Shown: positions 46,384-58,215, counted from the stretch's first letter. The stretch is 64,000 nt of DNA from Unio delphinus (GCA_029339505.1 JAQISU010001239.1:6085001-6149000), one strand, 5' to 3'. Notes: generated by a model not told the origin, from the sequence alone. Program-made: numbers and translations.

Positions 46384-47693
46384 CTCCATACAGAAAAGAC
46401 AACCACAAAATGACACCTGGAATATAATTTCCCCCATGTTTTCTTCGCAGTTGACTTTTTAATAAACACGTCGGAGCGAGAAAGTGAATTATATTTATAT
46501 ATATATATGTAACATTGATAACAACACCATATTTGTTTTCCTCAGTAATATCCATGATATTAACTGAATGACAACGACACATCAAACAAATAGAAAGTGA
46601 TGACGATATCATCTTTGTGAACATATTGATAATCAGACAAGAGGAATGTTTCGTAGTTTTTATTAACTGGACATGCCTGTGGTCTCTAGGAATGAGCCAA
46701 TTATTGTAAAATATAAAGTGAAGTTACAGGGGCAATTTTACCTTTCACAATATGAAAATGTCAAGAGTTTTGGTTCTATATATGAACAAGAGTCCAAAGA
46801 TTTTCATCTGGTATATATCTGCCAAGTAGCAACATAAATTCAATCGCATTTGGTTTAAAAATCTGAGTTAGATGATTTCTGATAACGTTATTTTGTATGG
46901 TATTTAATTGTTTTTAAAACAATTACATCCATATTTGATGCTGGATAAGCATCATGTATGCAAACTTGAAACGATATAGGCTGTGATGCTCTCTGAGAGA
47001 TTCGATAAATAACGGAACTATCCTGTATTGATATAATACTGTTAGCAAAGGAGTGATATTTCATCGTGGAGTAGCATAATTAGTGAACAACTGAAAGCGG
47101 TCCATGCATTAATGATTTCTATCAGTTAGTCGAGTTTGTTCAAGTCTGAGAAGTCTTTCAAAGTCTTTGTGTTAGTAGCATCCTCAATGATGTCGAAAAG
47201 CTTTAATTTATATCACTTTGAAAGTGCTTCTCACCGGGATGCTTTATGTAATATTTTGTCAAATTATATTGAGCGGTTTTGTTGGAAAAATCATTTGAAG
47301 TTCTTTTTCGTTTTAGCGAATGAAGACTTATATAAAAGGCCAAGTATAATAGAGAAAAGAAAACAATAACTTTTCGGTAATTCCTTTCATAGTCAAATTT
47401 TATCATTTTCTATATTTTTCATTTATCATAGAAAATCATCCTCATGCTGTTCGATATTAAATACCCTTACTACCACGACGTTTCTTTTACTCGGCCAGAT
47501 TCTATCGAGGTGAGTTTGAGAAGAGGTCATTTAATATTTTGATTTTTTTAACAGCGATAGTAAACACACTTTGATGGTGGATTGGCGTTAAGTGAACAAT
47601 GACTAAATATATCTGTCAAATTGTTTCATATTAAATTTGGTCGAAATGTATACGATGGCTTGAGAGGATTTGTTTTTAATTGTTCAATTTATA
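46380..47693 (-). repeat. Large inverted repeat, right arm
   Basis: Reverse complement of 41142-42452, separated from it by about 3.9 kb. The outer boundary is at 'ggatttgtttttaattgttc' and the inner one near the TA array. Confidence 0.85.
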
Positions 47694-47739
47694 TATTTGT
47701 ATCTTGGTAAATATAGTTACGTAAAATACATTTAACCTT

Positions 47740-48514
47740 AACTACTGACTATGACCTCGTTATTTACGACGATGCCATGGCTGCGACTACAATCTAGTTC
47801 TTAGCGCGGAAAGCATGAGAGGATGAAAACGAGGGAGGAGTAGGTGTCTTCTTCGTCGTCTCAATCGTTTGGGGAGCATGATACCTTCTTCTTCCGAAGA
47901 CAGTGATTATTTGTTCTTTGGACATCGTCACTGTATCCTGTTTCGATAACAGCTTCTTATATTCTTCTTCTATCTTCTTCCGTCACTGGACAAAGCAGAC
48001 GATGAGCATGTTGGTAACTTCAACCGAATACGATGAATCACCAAACACCGTTTCCATCGAATGATTCATGTCTTATAAACCTATCCCAAAAAGCAACGCG
48101 CTGAAAATTCTTTTTCTCCAAAAGTATTCTTGGCAATACAGGATTCATGGTTGTTCAAACGCACGTCACCTTTGTGGTGTGTTCGAATTTACCGTTGAAG
48201 TAGAGCCGTATGTTTTGTTGTTTTCCTAGGGTGGCGATGTGAGGGAATTCGGGAGGTTAGAGAACGGTGCGAGGAGAAGCAGCAAAACTCGAGGTGTGCT
48301 CATGGTCACACTAGCGTGTGTCGTCACAAAAGCTTGGCGGTTAGAGTAAGCATTAACGGAACGTGATAACGTCTACAAGGGCGTTCCTGTTGTCGTTTTT
48401 TACTCGATGCCCAGGGAAATTATTTTATCATAAATGGGGAAGAGTTGCATTTGTAGTTGTTGTATGATTCAACGCCATTTTCCAGCACACAATAGGCTAG
48501 ACATGGCGGCCAGT
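47740..48514 (-). other. GC-richer block with coding-like minus frame, unidentified
   Basis: Base composition rises here. The minus strand between about 48000 and 47800 reads 'KKIEEEYKKLLSKQDTVTMS' then 'EQIITVFGRRRYHAPQ', like a helical regulatory or structural segment, with a stop soon after. No family recognised. It may be a fragment of an unrelated mobile element. Confidence 0.3.
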
Positions 48515-48600
48515 ATTAATGGTAGAGGAAGAGCCCGGGAAAACCGCCGGAAAGAACCACCGACACACGAGAAGCTACTGGCTTGTGATGGACAATTACG
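48515..48600 (-). mobile_element. SINE body fragment, minus strand
   Basis: Minus strand 'CCAGTAGCTTCTCGTGTGTC' followed by 'GGTTTTCCCGGGCTCTTCC' matches the 3' body of the SINEs at 43225 and 44925. No tRNA head. Confidence 0.55.
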
Positions 48601-49639
48601 GTAACTTTAATCGTTGTCTAAATATTTAGGGCATGCGTCGTGTTCGACAGTGACGATACATATACACGGATTGTTAACGGTGATAAATATATTTGCATTC
48701 GTAGCTGTAAGGAACAATAACCACACAGTATCATGTATATGCTAGACCCTGAGGTTAATAATCTCGCCTAATAAGTGTTACGAGGTTAGCCCCGCGAACA
48801 ATGAGATGTCAAAACCAGTTGAGAAAGACGTGGCCACCATTGGAATCGCAACCTTATATGTAGTATCTTGAAAACTAAACAACTTGCGGGAATGATAAGG
48901 GCATACAGGCTACTCAGACGTCATTCGAAACTGGCAGGAAACTTTGTTATTCTGTGATTAATAAAGGAGTTTTGGACAGATTATTGAATTTTGTTCTCAA
49001 TTTTTGTAATATATTCCGGCAAATAATTTGTACTTTAATTAGGTGCAGTGTGTATACTTCATTAATATAATCCGTAGTACGTATACTTACCATTGTAGGG
49101 TTTGATTTCTTTGTAGTGTTTTATATGCATGCATATTTTGAGATAGAAGCAATATTTATGTAAAATTTTATAATTATAATTCGCTATTTGTTGTATGTTT
49201 AGTTTTTTGTAGTAACCGCGTGCATTCATTCATGTGATATTCTAGATTTATAAATGTTGAATTGAATAATAACTTTGCATAATATTTCCATTGTGCAAAA
49301 TTAGGTAATATCTATATTTGACAATTTGTGTATGCTTTGTAGGAGTATCATATGTAAGAATATATCAGAGCATATATATGTCGATATATGTGACTGTGTA
49401 GACTTTGTAAAAGTGTATTGTACATACACGAGTCTGATTATGTGATATTGTTTTGTATAATAAGATTGAGAATCTATAAACACCGATGTGATGAAATATA
49501 TTGATATATGCATGATAAGCGATTTATACCATGTACATCTTATCAGAAGGTATGGGTATTTCGCTGTGCAGGAATGCATAATTTAAGACGGTAATGGCTT
49601 GATTGTTGTTTTGGGTGAGTCTAGATAGCCAGATGAATA
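48601..49639. other. AT-rich DNA, nothing firm
   Basis: Could include the decayed 3' part of the LTR at 49640-50168. No gene recognised. Confidence 0.45.
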
Positions 49640-50168
49640 TGCTAATGTCCTTGTGTGTTGATACAGGAAGCTTTTAGTGACAAAAGGAGCTATAGGAGAC
49701 AGAGGGACGTTCCTTAAGACAGTTGGTCCCGAGTCTCTGGGAACCGAGAGAAGTGGAGAATTGAGGCAGACCTTTATGGACTAGAGGGGATCTGGATTAC
49801 CAGTCCAGAGAAAGCATAATTCAGAAGAATAGAAAGTCAGGACAAGAGGAAAATAAATCACACTACGTTAGATGTGAAATTGATCGTCACTTGGTTGCGT
49901 AAGGACGAGTGATAGGGTTTAATATTGAATTTTTGTTTGAGAAATTAATTGCTGTTATTGAAATAAATTAAATTATTGTTTTTTAAATTTCATCTTTACT
50001 GTATTCAGTTATTTAACTGCCAGCATCGCTGACTGGGGGCTCGTTGCTTTGCTTCTCTCTATCACTACTTCAATTTCTAACAGAAACTAGCCAGGGTGGG
50101 TCTTCTGTAATAATTAAAACTAATACTGGGAGCAGCCCACCTCAACCTAGCTAACGGGAACCTCTACA
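49640..50168 (-). mobile_element. LTR fragment of the same family as the solo LTR, minus strand
   Basis: On the minus strand it starts 'TGTAGAGGTTCCCG' at 50168 after a purine-rich 'gaaatgaaggtagagg'. It shares 'GAGCCCCCAGTCAGC', 'GCAGTTAAAT' and 'TCACTCGTCC' with the solo LTR at 1561-2386. The 3' part has diverged or is lost. The purine tract before the start suggests a 3' LTR of a minus-strand element. Confidence 0.65.
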
Positions 50169-51106
50169 TTAGCCTCTACCTTCATTTCGACATGATAGAA
50201 GACGGCGGTTTTGTTGACTTAATATGTTGTGCATTTTAGGCCATCCGCAATGAGCCCACATACATCATGTTTATGCTTATCCCGTTCGTCAGTATATTCC
50301 GCAGCAAATGCGTCCTTCCGCAGCTTGACAGATACATATATTGCACCCGGATGTAGTCAGACAGCAGACTCCAGTCATATTGAGGCATGATCGGATTTAT
50401 CTGGCTGAAACGTCAATTATGTCCATCGTTTCCAAAAAAAGCTAACGAGTTGTTAGGCCCATTAACATTCTTGTATATGCTTTCCACTGCAGATACAAGC
50501 CGGTCAAGGCGGTCCAGAGATGCATCTCTCGATTGTGAAACGTTCATATAAGAAAACTGAGAAGTAAATACGGTACACTACCAACACTCGTGCGGAAATA
50601 ACAGGTAATGCTAGCGCAATTAAGGATTCAAAATCGTTGCTAACCTTAAAATGTTGCTTGCGAAACTCAGAAGAGCATGTATCGTGGTACAAATATTGTT
50701 CAGGCCAAATATCGTTTGTGTCAAGCATAATATTAGACATTAGACTATTCCCCAACTGTCGATCTAGGACTGGCGAGCGACCAATAAAATCCTAGAGATG
50801 CCGATTGCTTCCAAACACGACGTAAGGTTCTCATACATCCATGACCGGCAATGTTGACATGCACATAGTCCGCGATATAAACGCCATCTTCGATCGAAAT
50901 ATTTGGCGAATGAAGACTCGAAATGTCGGTCTCGACGTTTACAGAAGACACTGGTGGAAAAGAAATATCCCCCTCAAGGTTTTGAAAAACTGGCATGTGA
51001 ATCAAAATTAATGAAAGAACATTTTTTTTTCCGGGCGAAACCATTGAATACCGCCGTGTCCAATCTCAAGTTTCTCGAGGTGTCTAGTCTTCATGGGACA
51101 TTTTAG
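50169..51106 (-). pseudogene. Coding-like minus-strand remnant upstream of an LTR, unidentified
   Basis: Two minus frames, 50745-51044 ('DGVYIADYVHVNIAGHGCMR') and 50504-50755 ('EFRKQHFKVSNDFESLIA'), are of higher complexity than the surroundings. By position they should be the 3' internal part of the element whose LTR begins at 50168. The second could also be a LINE endonuclease fragment. No family assigned. Confidence 0.3.
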
Positions 51107-51918
51107 TTAATATGTCCCCGTCTTTGTTCTTATTTCGTCATCGATCTTGGTTATTGTGCTTTTGGTGCATAATGTGCGATTTCTTTCGAATGCACACTGG
51201 CTTTTGCGAGCTTGACTTAAAACCTTAAGACACGCCTTTAAGAAGAACATGTATAAACTGTCTCCTAGCCCATTGTAATAAATACACTACAAGAGGTTCC
51301 ACGTTATTTTTACTACACTGAGCAGAGCTCAGCGTCAGATTCTGTACCCTTTCAACACAACCGGGAAGGTATAGGCAACTCACTTGTAAATCTAAACAAT
51401 CTTACCATGGATGAATCACTGACTAAGACTGAAGTATACCAATGGTGACTCATTTATTATAAATATGTTTTTACATATTCTAGTTTCCCTGGATTAATCA
51501 TGGCGATGCGGACCTATTGTGCATGTCAATAAATTATATGTCTAAGAGTGATGACGATGGACAAGGGAGGACGTGGCGCCATTACGTGCCTCATCCATTG
51601 TCATACTCCTGGGAGACTGGGTTCGTGATCAAGAGACAATATGTTTTCATAATATATAGTTGATACAAGAATTGCAAAGAAGACAATAATTAAACGGCCT
51701 ATTTAAAGCAGATTAATTGTTGATGATCAAGAAAACTTTAATAACGGTTATATCATTGTAGATAATATACTTTTAAACACACGCTGATTTGAAAATATTC
51801 CAGGAACAGGCAATGGCAGAATGTATTAAAAATGTGTAGATTATGAAAACATAATTTGATATTATCAATATGCTGGTCTTTCGAAATAGTTCTTAATCAT
51901 TTCAAAAGAGCAATAAGA
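51107..51918. other. Unassigned DNA between LTR elements
   Basis: No clear gene. It may contain the decayed distal part of the LTR at 51919-52093. Confidence 0.4.
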
Positions 51919-52093
51919 TACCGTCACCAACTCAGATTTCCGGTCTTTAGCTGGTCACAGTAACACTGAGTAAGAGTTTAAGACTAGCCTGCTTAAACAT
52001 TTAGACATCAAACAGATGGCAGCAATAATATTTCCCAGAGAGTAAAACAAAAAGCTTATAAATTATTTATAGTTGGGGATTAGCAAACGTGAC
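51919..52093 (-). repeat. 3' LTR (5' part) of the Gmr1-like element
   Basis: Reads 'TGTCACGTTTGCTAATCC', then 'CAACTATAAATAATTTATAA' on the minus strand. It matches 57372-57556 in the same orientation, including a TATA-like box and 'GAAATATTA-TGC--CCAT'. It begins ~280 bp after the RNase H. Confidence 0.6.
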
Positions 52094-52374
52094 ACGCACC
52101 AATACAAAAAAGCTCCTAATGCAACTGTGCGCTACTACATACAACAAAAGCAACAAAATCATAATGACGCTACACGCGGACTATTGGACACGAATATACA
52201 TACAGCATATGGTTATCTACTTAGCAAACTTAGTCATTGTATCGCTCCTGCGCATGAAATCGGAGTCTACGTATTCTTTACCTTTCACGTATCTGATCTG
52301 CATCTGGTAATGTTGTAAAAATAGCGACCATCTCATCATGCGTACATTCGACTATTTTTCCTGCATGAGATACC

Positions 52375-52620
52375 CTATGGGTTGGTTGGTGGTCGGTCTG
52401 CAAAATGCACTTCCGCCCGCTGGAACCGTGATATACTAAATACTATTCCAAAGTAGTTCCTCTCGGAGACAGATAGTGTCCGACGACTGACGTACCCAAC
52501 AGGAAAATGTGTCCCCTCGTACTCTTGACGTACTACTTCTCCAACACCCATGTCATACGTATCAGTGCGGAGCACGAGGCATTTAGACAGGTCGGATAGA
52601 CTTACAACCTGCGTCTGATG
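52375..52620 (-). pseudogene. RNase H of the Gmr1-like element
   Basis: Minus frame 52375-52575 (66 codons) reads 'LRTDTYDMGVGEVVRQEYEG', 'FPVGYVSRRTLSVSERNY' and 'FSISRFQRAEVHF', a clear gypsy-type RNase H. In active relatives the second catalytic position lies in 'TDASD'; here it reads 'TDTYD'. About 15 residues that normally follow SERNY are missing. Confidence 0.75.
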
Positions 52621-52625
52621 TTAGC

Positions 52626-53540
52626 CTATCTTGAAAGCGTTACGAAAGCGTGCTCACACTCATCTATCCAACTAAATTTACTACGGGCCCATTTCTGGGT
52701 AACGTCAGACATAGGCCACACAATCGACATAAAAATGGCCACATATATTCTATAATTCTCAGCAAATACTAGGAACGACGTCACGGCAGCCAGCTTTCCT
52801 ATTGGGTATTGCGGCGTTTTACAGCTGATCCACATTCGACTTCTCTGGGGACAGTGTGCTTTTTGTGTGTCAACAATAGTCCAACGTCCGGAACCCAAGG
52901 TGACATTTGGAAGGGCGATGGTCAATCTCGCTTGATGTAGCTGTTCCAAAACGTCAGCTAGCTGAGTGATGTGTTAAACCTACGTCTCTGTGCTCTGTGG
53001 CTAGCAAAAGGTCTTCCATAATGTTGTGAACAACCTCTATCGCACAAGTGTTCCAACACCCTGCATATGATTGTAGTGCATTCTGGACTTCGAACGTCAT
53101 GACTAAATAATGGTAGATTCTTTTGAGAGTAGAAAAAGAGAGATTTACCCTATCCTCGTCCTTTACAGGAATTTTCCAATAGCAATGAAACAATCCAACT
53201 TTGCTTTCGAGATAGAAGTTAAAATATGTTCTGGATCGGGTAGCATGTGGACTTGAAATTACGTCACCTGATTCAGCTTTCGGTATCGACACAAAACCGA
53301 TGGGTGCAATCATTCTTCTGCATTAAGACTACAGGAGAACTTTACAATTAATCTGTAGGCTTGATTACTCCCATATTAGTCATCTGTTCGATTTGTTTTC
53401 TTTCCAATTGTCGTTTCGAGTGTTGGCAAAGGTGAGGGTTTCCACTAAATTTATCGTCATTCGCCAGTTTCACCCCGAAGTCGACAAGTGACGTTGTCCC
53501 AGGTAGTTCCGTAAGAATACAGGAATACCACGCCAGCAAG
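52626..53540 (-). pseudogene. Reverse transcriptase of the Gmr1-like element
   Basis: Minus frames run from the pre-RT segment 'LTELPGTTSLVDFGVKLAND' and 'QIEQMTNMGVIKPTD' (53539-53348), through 'CTHRFCVDTE' around 53280 and the palm around 53150-52950, into the thumb (52949-52626). Frameshifts and stops are frequent. The spacing between integrase and this segment is small and shows pre-RT sequence, so the two belong to one polyprotein. Confidence 0.75.
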
Positions 53541-53710
53541 GTCTCTATCTATTCATGCTACTTTGCAGTCAACATGGGTTCACACTCCACGTATGAGGAT
53601 TACTCAGCCGTCGTTAATGGACATATCAGGAAGGTGTTCGCACCTTACGTGTAGTTTTCGTCGTCCTTGTTGATTATCGTGGCGATGTCAAAATCGCTGA
53701 TTGTCTCTCT

Positions 53711-54790
53711 TTATCTGTATCTCTTAAGCGAATTAGCATGGTACACCTTTTCCCTGTCGGTAGCCGCATGCCGTCTATTCGACCTCCGACCTTCACTGTT
53801 ACGACGGACAGACCCCTCCAAGAAACTTGCAGTTTGTTGTGTTCGAGGGACAACAGCAACATATTGTCCCCACTTTATACTGACATGGTTTTGCGCGTTT
53901 GTTGTAATACTTCGGCTGACGCGACTTCGCTCGCTTGCGGTTTTCATATGCGAAAGAACAAACTTGTTCTAGTTTGATTTGCGTATCTGTAACATCCTTG
54001 ACAGCGTGGTCGCTCCTCAATAGCATAACGGTGATAGTGCCACTTTTGGTCCTGCATACAAGTGTTCAAAGGGAAAAAAAGACTAAAACTCGCTTATTTT
54101 GTTTCCCGATATGCCCGAAGCAAGCAAGGAATATACCGTCCCAATCATTGGAATTGCCTTCCCATAGCATCTTAAGCGTGCTTTTCCAGTCCCGTTAAAC
54201 CCTTTGCAAAGTCAGTTACAATGAAGGGTGATATAATGTAGCCGTGAGGTGATTAATCGACCTCAGTCGGTTCAACTTTCTATTACGCGACTCGTGAATC
54301 GTGTTCCTTGATAGATCCTGATCTCGTCGGGCACTCCGACACTTAACCAAAGCCTATGCAGCGCTTCAGCGACAGTTTCCGAATCGATAATACGCAAATC
54401 GACTGCATCCGGATAACGTGTAGTGTAATCTACGACAATTAAAAGATACAAATATCCTTGCGACGATGCGGGTTTACTCAGTCCAATGAAATCCATCGCT
54501 AAGAATAGAAATGGTTCATCTACAAGGAGTATACTCCCAAAGAGATCAATGCTGCATTTTCAATGCCATTCTCTGACACTTGGCACAGGAGAGACACACA
54601 GAGCCGCGCAACCTCTCCATGACCCCTGGACAGAAGAATTGATTGAAATACGACCAAGTGTATTGACAATTCCCATGTAGGACACACGAAACGTAATTGC
54701 GTAAGTTTCAACACATCACCTCGCTTATCCTTGGACACGGCATCTTTAGTGAAGTGATCGTATTCTTTCGTCGCGTGGGGAAACAAGATC
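53711..54790 (-). pseudogene. Integrase of the Gmr1-like element
   Basis: In order on the minus strand: H2C2 zinc finger around 54660-54550 (in another frame, 'CLSCAKCQRM'), catalytic core 54496-54272 ('MDFIGLSKPASSQGYLYLLI', 'VVDYTTRYPDA', 'VGVPDEIRIYQGTRFTS'), and a C-terminal module 54026-53711 with 'KYYNKRAKPCQYKVG' and 'VYHANSLKRYR'. In relatives the core reads 'SDQGTQF'; here the second catalytic Asp is Tyr ('IYQGTRF'). The protein is broken by frameshifts. Confidence 0.75.
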
Positions 54791-55099
54791 CCTTTCTGGT
54801 AACCGAACTACTCCGCGCCATTTGGAGCTTTTTTATCTTTACCAGCGTATTTTTGCAACTGCATCATAGTTGTATCTTTCTGCTAAACCTTCCTCAGCTA
54901 CACCGGAAGTACGTTCCTGGCCGTGTTGGCGTAACTTTAATCAACGACGAGTCTGACTGAAGACTCTTGCGCCTTGGTTCAACAGCACAATGACAATCAC
55001 TGTCAACGTATTGCTCACACTGTTTGCGTGCTTCACATCAATTACCTCCCTTGCCTAGTCTCCAGGCATAACATATTTATTGTCGATAAGGGCTGCAAC

Positions 55100-55790
55100 A
55101 CTACACCTAGCTTCATTCAAGAGGGTGGCACCTTCTCCTTTGACGGTTGCTGGTTTTCTGGTTTACAGATTGCCTCCGTCTCGCACTACTTCCTAGCTGA
55201 GTATGCCTGCCTTTGAAGTTGTAGCACGTCGGCTGTCCTTGCCGTGCTGTAAGGTCCGTTTTCGTGTGTGAGGTCTGTCCTTGTGAATAAGTGGCATCCT
55301 TACCTGTAGATCCCTGTCTGACTTTCTCGTCGACCTGTCGGTTACAGATAGCCGGATCTTCATAAACCATATGGCGCTACTCAGTAGGTCGGAGTCGGTC
55401 CGTACACTTGGTATCTCCACTCTTCGAGTGTGCCTGCTTGTATCTCTACTCCATGCTGGCGATCTCGTCGACAGTGAAGTGCTCCCTCTTTGTTAGTTAT
55501 ACTGTTATCACGCGACGATAAGTACTTAGGACATGTCTTGAGTATGACCACGAGTAGCTATGGCACAATCTTTCAAATTCTGTCATCATTATCCACATTT
55601 CAAATAACCCTCGAACACGGGTGTAGACCTCAGCGTGGGTTTCGGTTGCCTTCTTTGCAGAGTTCCGAAAACATTTACAGTATGTTTCGACGTCAGGCTA
55701 TATTGGCAAAACAGGGCCTTCTTCTCGTCACCTTTTTGTGCGGCTGCATTATGGTAAACTTCGCCAGAAGCAGCTTGTAAAAATACCAAG
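55100..55790 (-). pseudogene. Gag remnant with degenerate zinc knuckle
   Basis: Minus frames 55193-55420 and 55113-55370 are basic and rich in Arg and Ser. One reads 'GQPTCYNFKGRHTQ', a CCHC knuckle whose second Cys is Phe. Another minus frame (55589-55789) precedes them and may be capsid sequence. The protease expected between gag and integrase is not recognisable. Confidence 0.5.
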
Positions 55791-56356
55791 TTGTTAATCG
55801 CCCAATATTACTCGAAAATTTTATGAATGTACACCAGGAAATCTTAAATCGACTCTTCATTGTTGTTGAATCAAGGCATATTTATCTATACCATTCGATG
55901 ATTGATAAACGGTCGTACAGTCCCTCCAGAACTATTACTGGCGTCTCCCTCGTACCCTAGTTCTTATGTGCCCATGGAGCGATACTTTTTAATCATCTGT
56001 CCTTCTGTAGCCATGTTATGATCATATTAACATCAAGTTATACCTTGTCTCGACTTACTACACAAATAACAGATCTTACAGATTCGTAACAAAATACTTA
56101 TCCGTTAATATTGACTATCTTCGCTCAGGTAAGATATTTTGCCCGATATCTCATTCACAATTACGGAAAGTAAATGAAATCGTCCAACCATTCAAATATC
56201 AAAGTATAACATACACAAGTTAGAAAATCAGACAAAACCCAAAATACACAGGATGGAAAATATCACACAACTGTTCATTAAAACTTCCTAATAAATAATA
56301 CTTTACGTCATAAATTAATAGGTATATCTAATTCAGATCCCGGACGATGCCGCCAT

Positions 56357-56800
56357 TGTGGAGGTTGTTTTTGTTTGGATGGGCTGTTCCCAATATTTTG
56401 TTTAAACTATTATAGAAGTCCCACCCAGGCTCAATTTTGGTTGGAAGTTAAATTAGAAAAAGATAGATGTAAAGCTCCGAGCCACCACTCATCGATGCTA
56501 CAGTTAAATGGTTTAATATACAAAAAGGTTGAAAGGCAATAAATAACAAGTCAATAATTAAACTATTTAAATTTCCAATTACACCTTTTCCGTTCATATC
56601 TTTAATAGCCCATTGCATCACTTGATTAGCAGTGTGAGATCGCTTTCCACCTGACCTTATATTTTCCTCATCTGTGGTATTCGTCTGCAATATTTCTCCC
56701 AATTCCTTCTCCTCTTCATTCACGACTTTCTCCAAACTCCTTATCATCCTGCTCCACTTCTCTATACTACTCCTCCTCCCCCTCCACGTTCTCCTATTTT
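56357..56800 (+). mobile_element. LTR fragment of the solo-LTR family, plus strand
   Basis: Starts 'TGTGGAGGTTG' at 56357 and shares 'CCAATATT', 'CAGTGTGAGATCGCTTTCCA' (versus 'CAGTGTGAGTTCGATTTTCC') and other blocks with 1561-2386. Orientation is opposite to the surrounding retroelement, so it is a separate insertion. The 3' end is not clear. Confidence 0.6.
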
Positions 56801-57371
56801 ACTGCGATGTAACCTAATAGCAAATTACTAATTAATGCTGACCACAAGCTAGCAATCTACATAATTCCGGCTCGCATCTAATACTTATATACAAAGTGTA
56901 AAGCCCTTTTCCCCAAAACGCATGAAAATGAAGCACTGCAAAGGTAAATATACATACAAAACTATGCTATAATTAAGTATACATACTACAAATAATTACA
57001 TGTATGGTGCCTTATTATTCTGCAAAATCGAGTGTATAATATACTTTTCAAAGCTTTTCTTTCATTAGAATCTACATCCAGGTTTTGCGGCCAAATTACG
57101 AGTGGCTCACTCGGAGTAACCCTACTGTTTTTCACTCTTCCCAGGCGAATACTAACTTTTTCATTTACAAGTTTGGAAAGATATTCTCCGGATCGAAATT
57201 GTATCTCGATTCCGGTTGAATATGCTGTGAACCGACTCAATCAAACTCAGAAAACAAAGTCACTCTCGCTGTCTTTCGACGTGGGCACTGATAGGAACAA
57301 GCCTCGTTCACCCCGCTGGCTTACCGCTGTTCTTAGGACTAAGCTGTAACACATAGGTGTGATGCGGCACT

Positions 57372-57556
57372 CCTTTTATCAAATGTTCGCCAACTCAAGG
57401 TTCCGGTCTCTGGCGCTTCACGGTGACATTGTGTAAGAGCTTGCCAATAGCGTGCGGAAATATTTAGACATCAATGACATGGTCGCAGTAATATTTCCAA
57501 AAGAGTAGATGATAGCGTATACATGACTTTATAGCTGGGGCTTAGCAGTGACATAT
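57372..57556 (-). repeat. 5' LTR (5' part) of the Gmr1-like element
   Basis: Reads 'TGTCACTGCTAAGCCCC' from 57556 on the minus strand, then 'AGCTATAAAGTCATG'. It matches 51919-52093 over about 175 bp; the copies diverge afterwards. Confidence 0.6.
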
Positions 57557-57868
57557 TAAGTTTCTAGGTATGTTAATATTGGATACATCTCAATATGAAA
57601 CTGAACTTCAAAATTCTTATAAGACATGTTTATTAATGCAGAAAATGCGAACATAAATATGCATTTGTTATTGCAATTGTTATGATAAAGCTGTCACATA
57701 GTACATTTTTTATAACAATACTAGATTCCCATTTACATTTTCAAATACGCAACATTGACAATCAAAAATGATAATGCAAACAAAACCAAAATAAGTTGTG
57801 ATGCTTGTGGTTGAATACTTAAATATAAAACTTTATTTTATATGTTGAGTTTATATTTTATTTGACAA

Positions 57869-58213
57869 GTGTCTATAGATGTGATCAATTGTTCTAGATT
57901 TCCATCTATGTTGGAAAGATACAAATCACCCCGACCCAATTTTGAACAAACCAAGAAAACTGATGTTTCTAAGCCACCAGTACCTTCAGATCACAAATGT
58001 TTAAGAACAAACGACATGCACAAATCGACTCAAAGCCTGGATATTGTAACCGATAAACGTAGAAAGGCAGGAGAACAACATCAATATGCTGGAAAAGACA
58101 AGACTTTAAGTCAAGTCATTTGACAATGCATTTGTCCCGCTTTAAACCGGCAATGTATTGCTGATGTTATTGGATTATTGGCATAGATCATAACTAAACG
58201 CGAAGCCATCCAA
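57869..58213 (+). pseudogene. Degenerate ADP-ribosylglycohydrolase exon 1
   Basis: An open frame to 58123 followed by a stop, then by 'RQCIADVIGLLA', another stop and 'IITKREAIQ', directly followed by 'gtaaga'. This aligns with the end of the intact exon 1 ('GNCVGDAIGLLTEF', 'KEARE', 'gtaagt') with the same splice position. The upstream polar part differs, as expected for an old paralogue. No matching exon 2 was found downstream to 63 kb. Confidence 0.7.
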
Positions 58214-58215
58214 GT

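Larger units (their letters stand above)
51919..57556 (-). mobile_element. Ty3/gypsy-related LTR element with integrase before RT (Gmr1-like)
   Basis: Minus-strand order: LTR start (57556), gag with zinc knuckle, integrase, reverse transcriptase, RNase H, LTR start (52093). In ordinary Ty3/gypsy the integrase is last; here its H2C2 finger, core and C-terminal module all precede RT. Gmr1-like elements, known from marine animals, have this order. Every frame is broken. An LTR of another family is inserted at 56357-56800. Confidence 0.65.

Noticed and set aside
51115..51370. A further LTR with poly(A) signal
   Set aside because: 'aataaa' and a TATA-like word occur, but no paired copy or terminus supports it.
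53667..54198. Several 75-100 codon frames on the plus strand
   Set aside because: Shadows of the minus-strand integrase.
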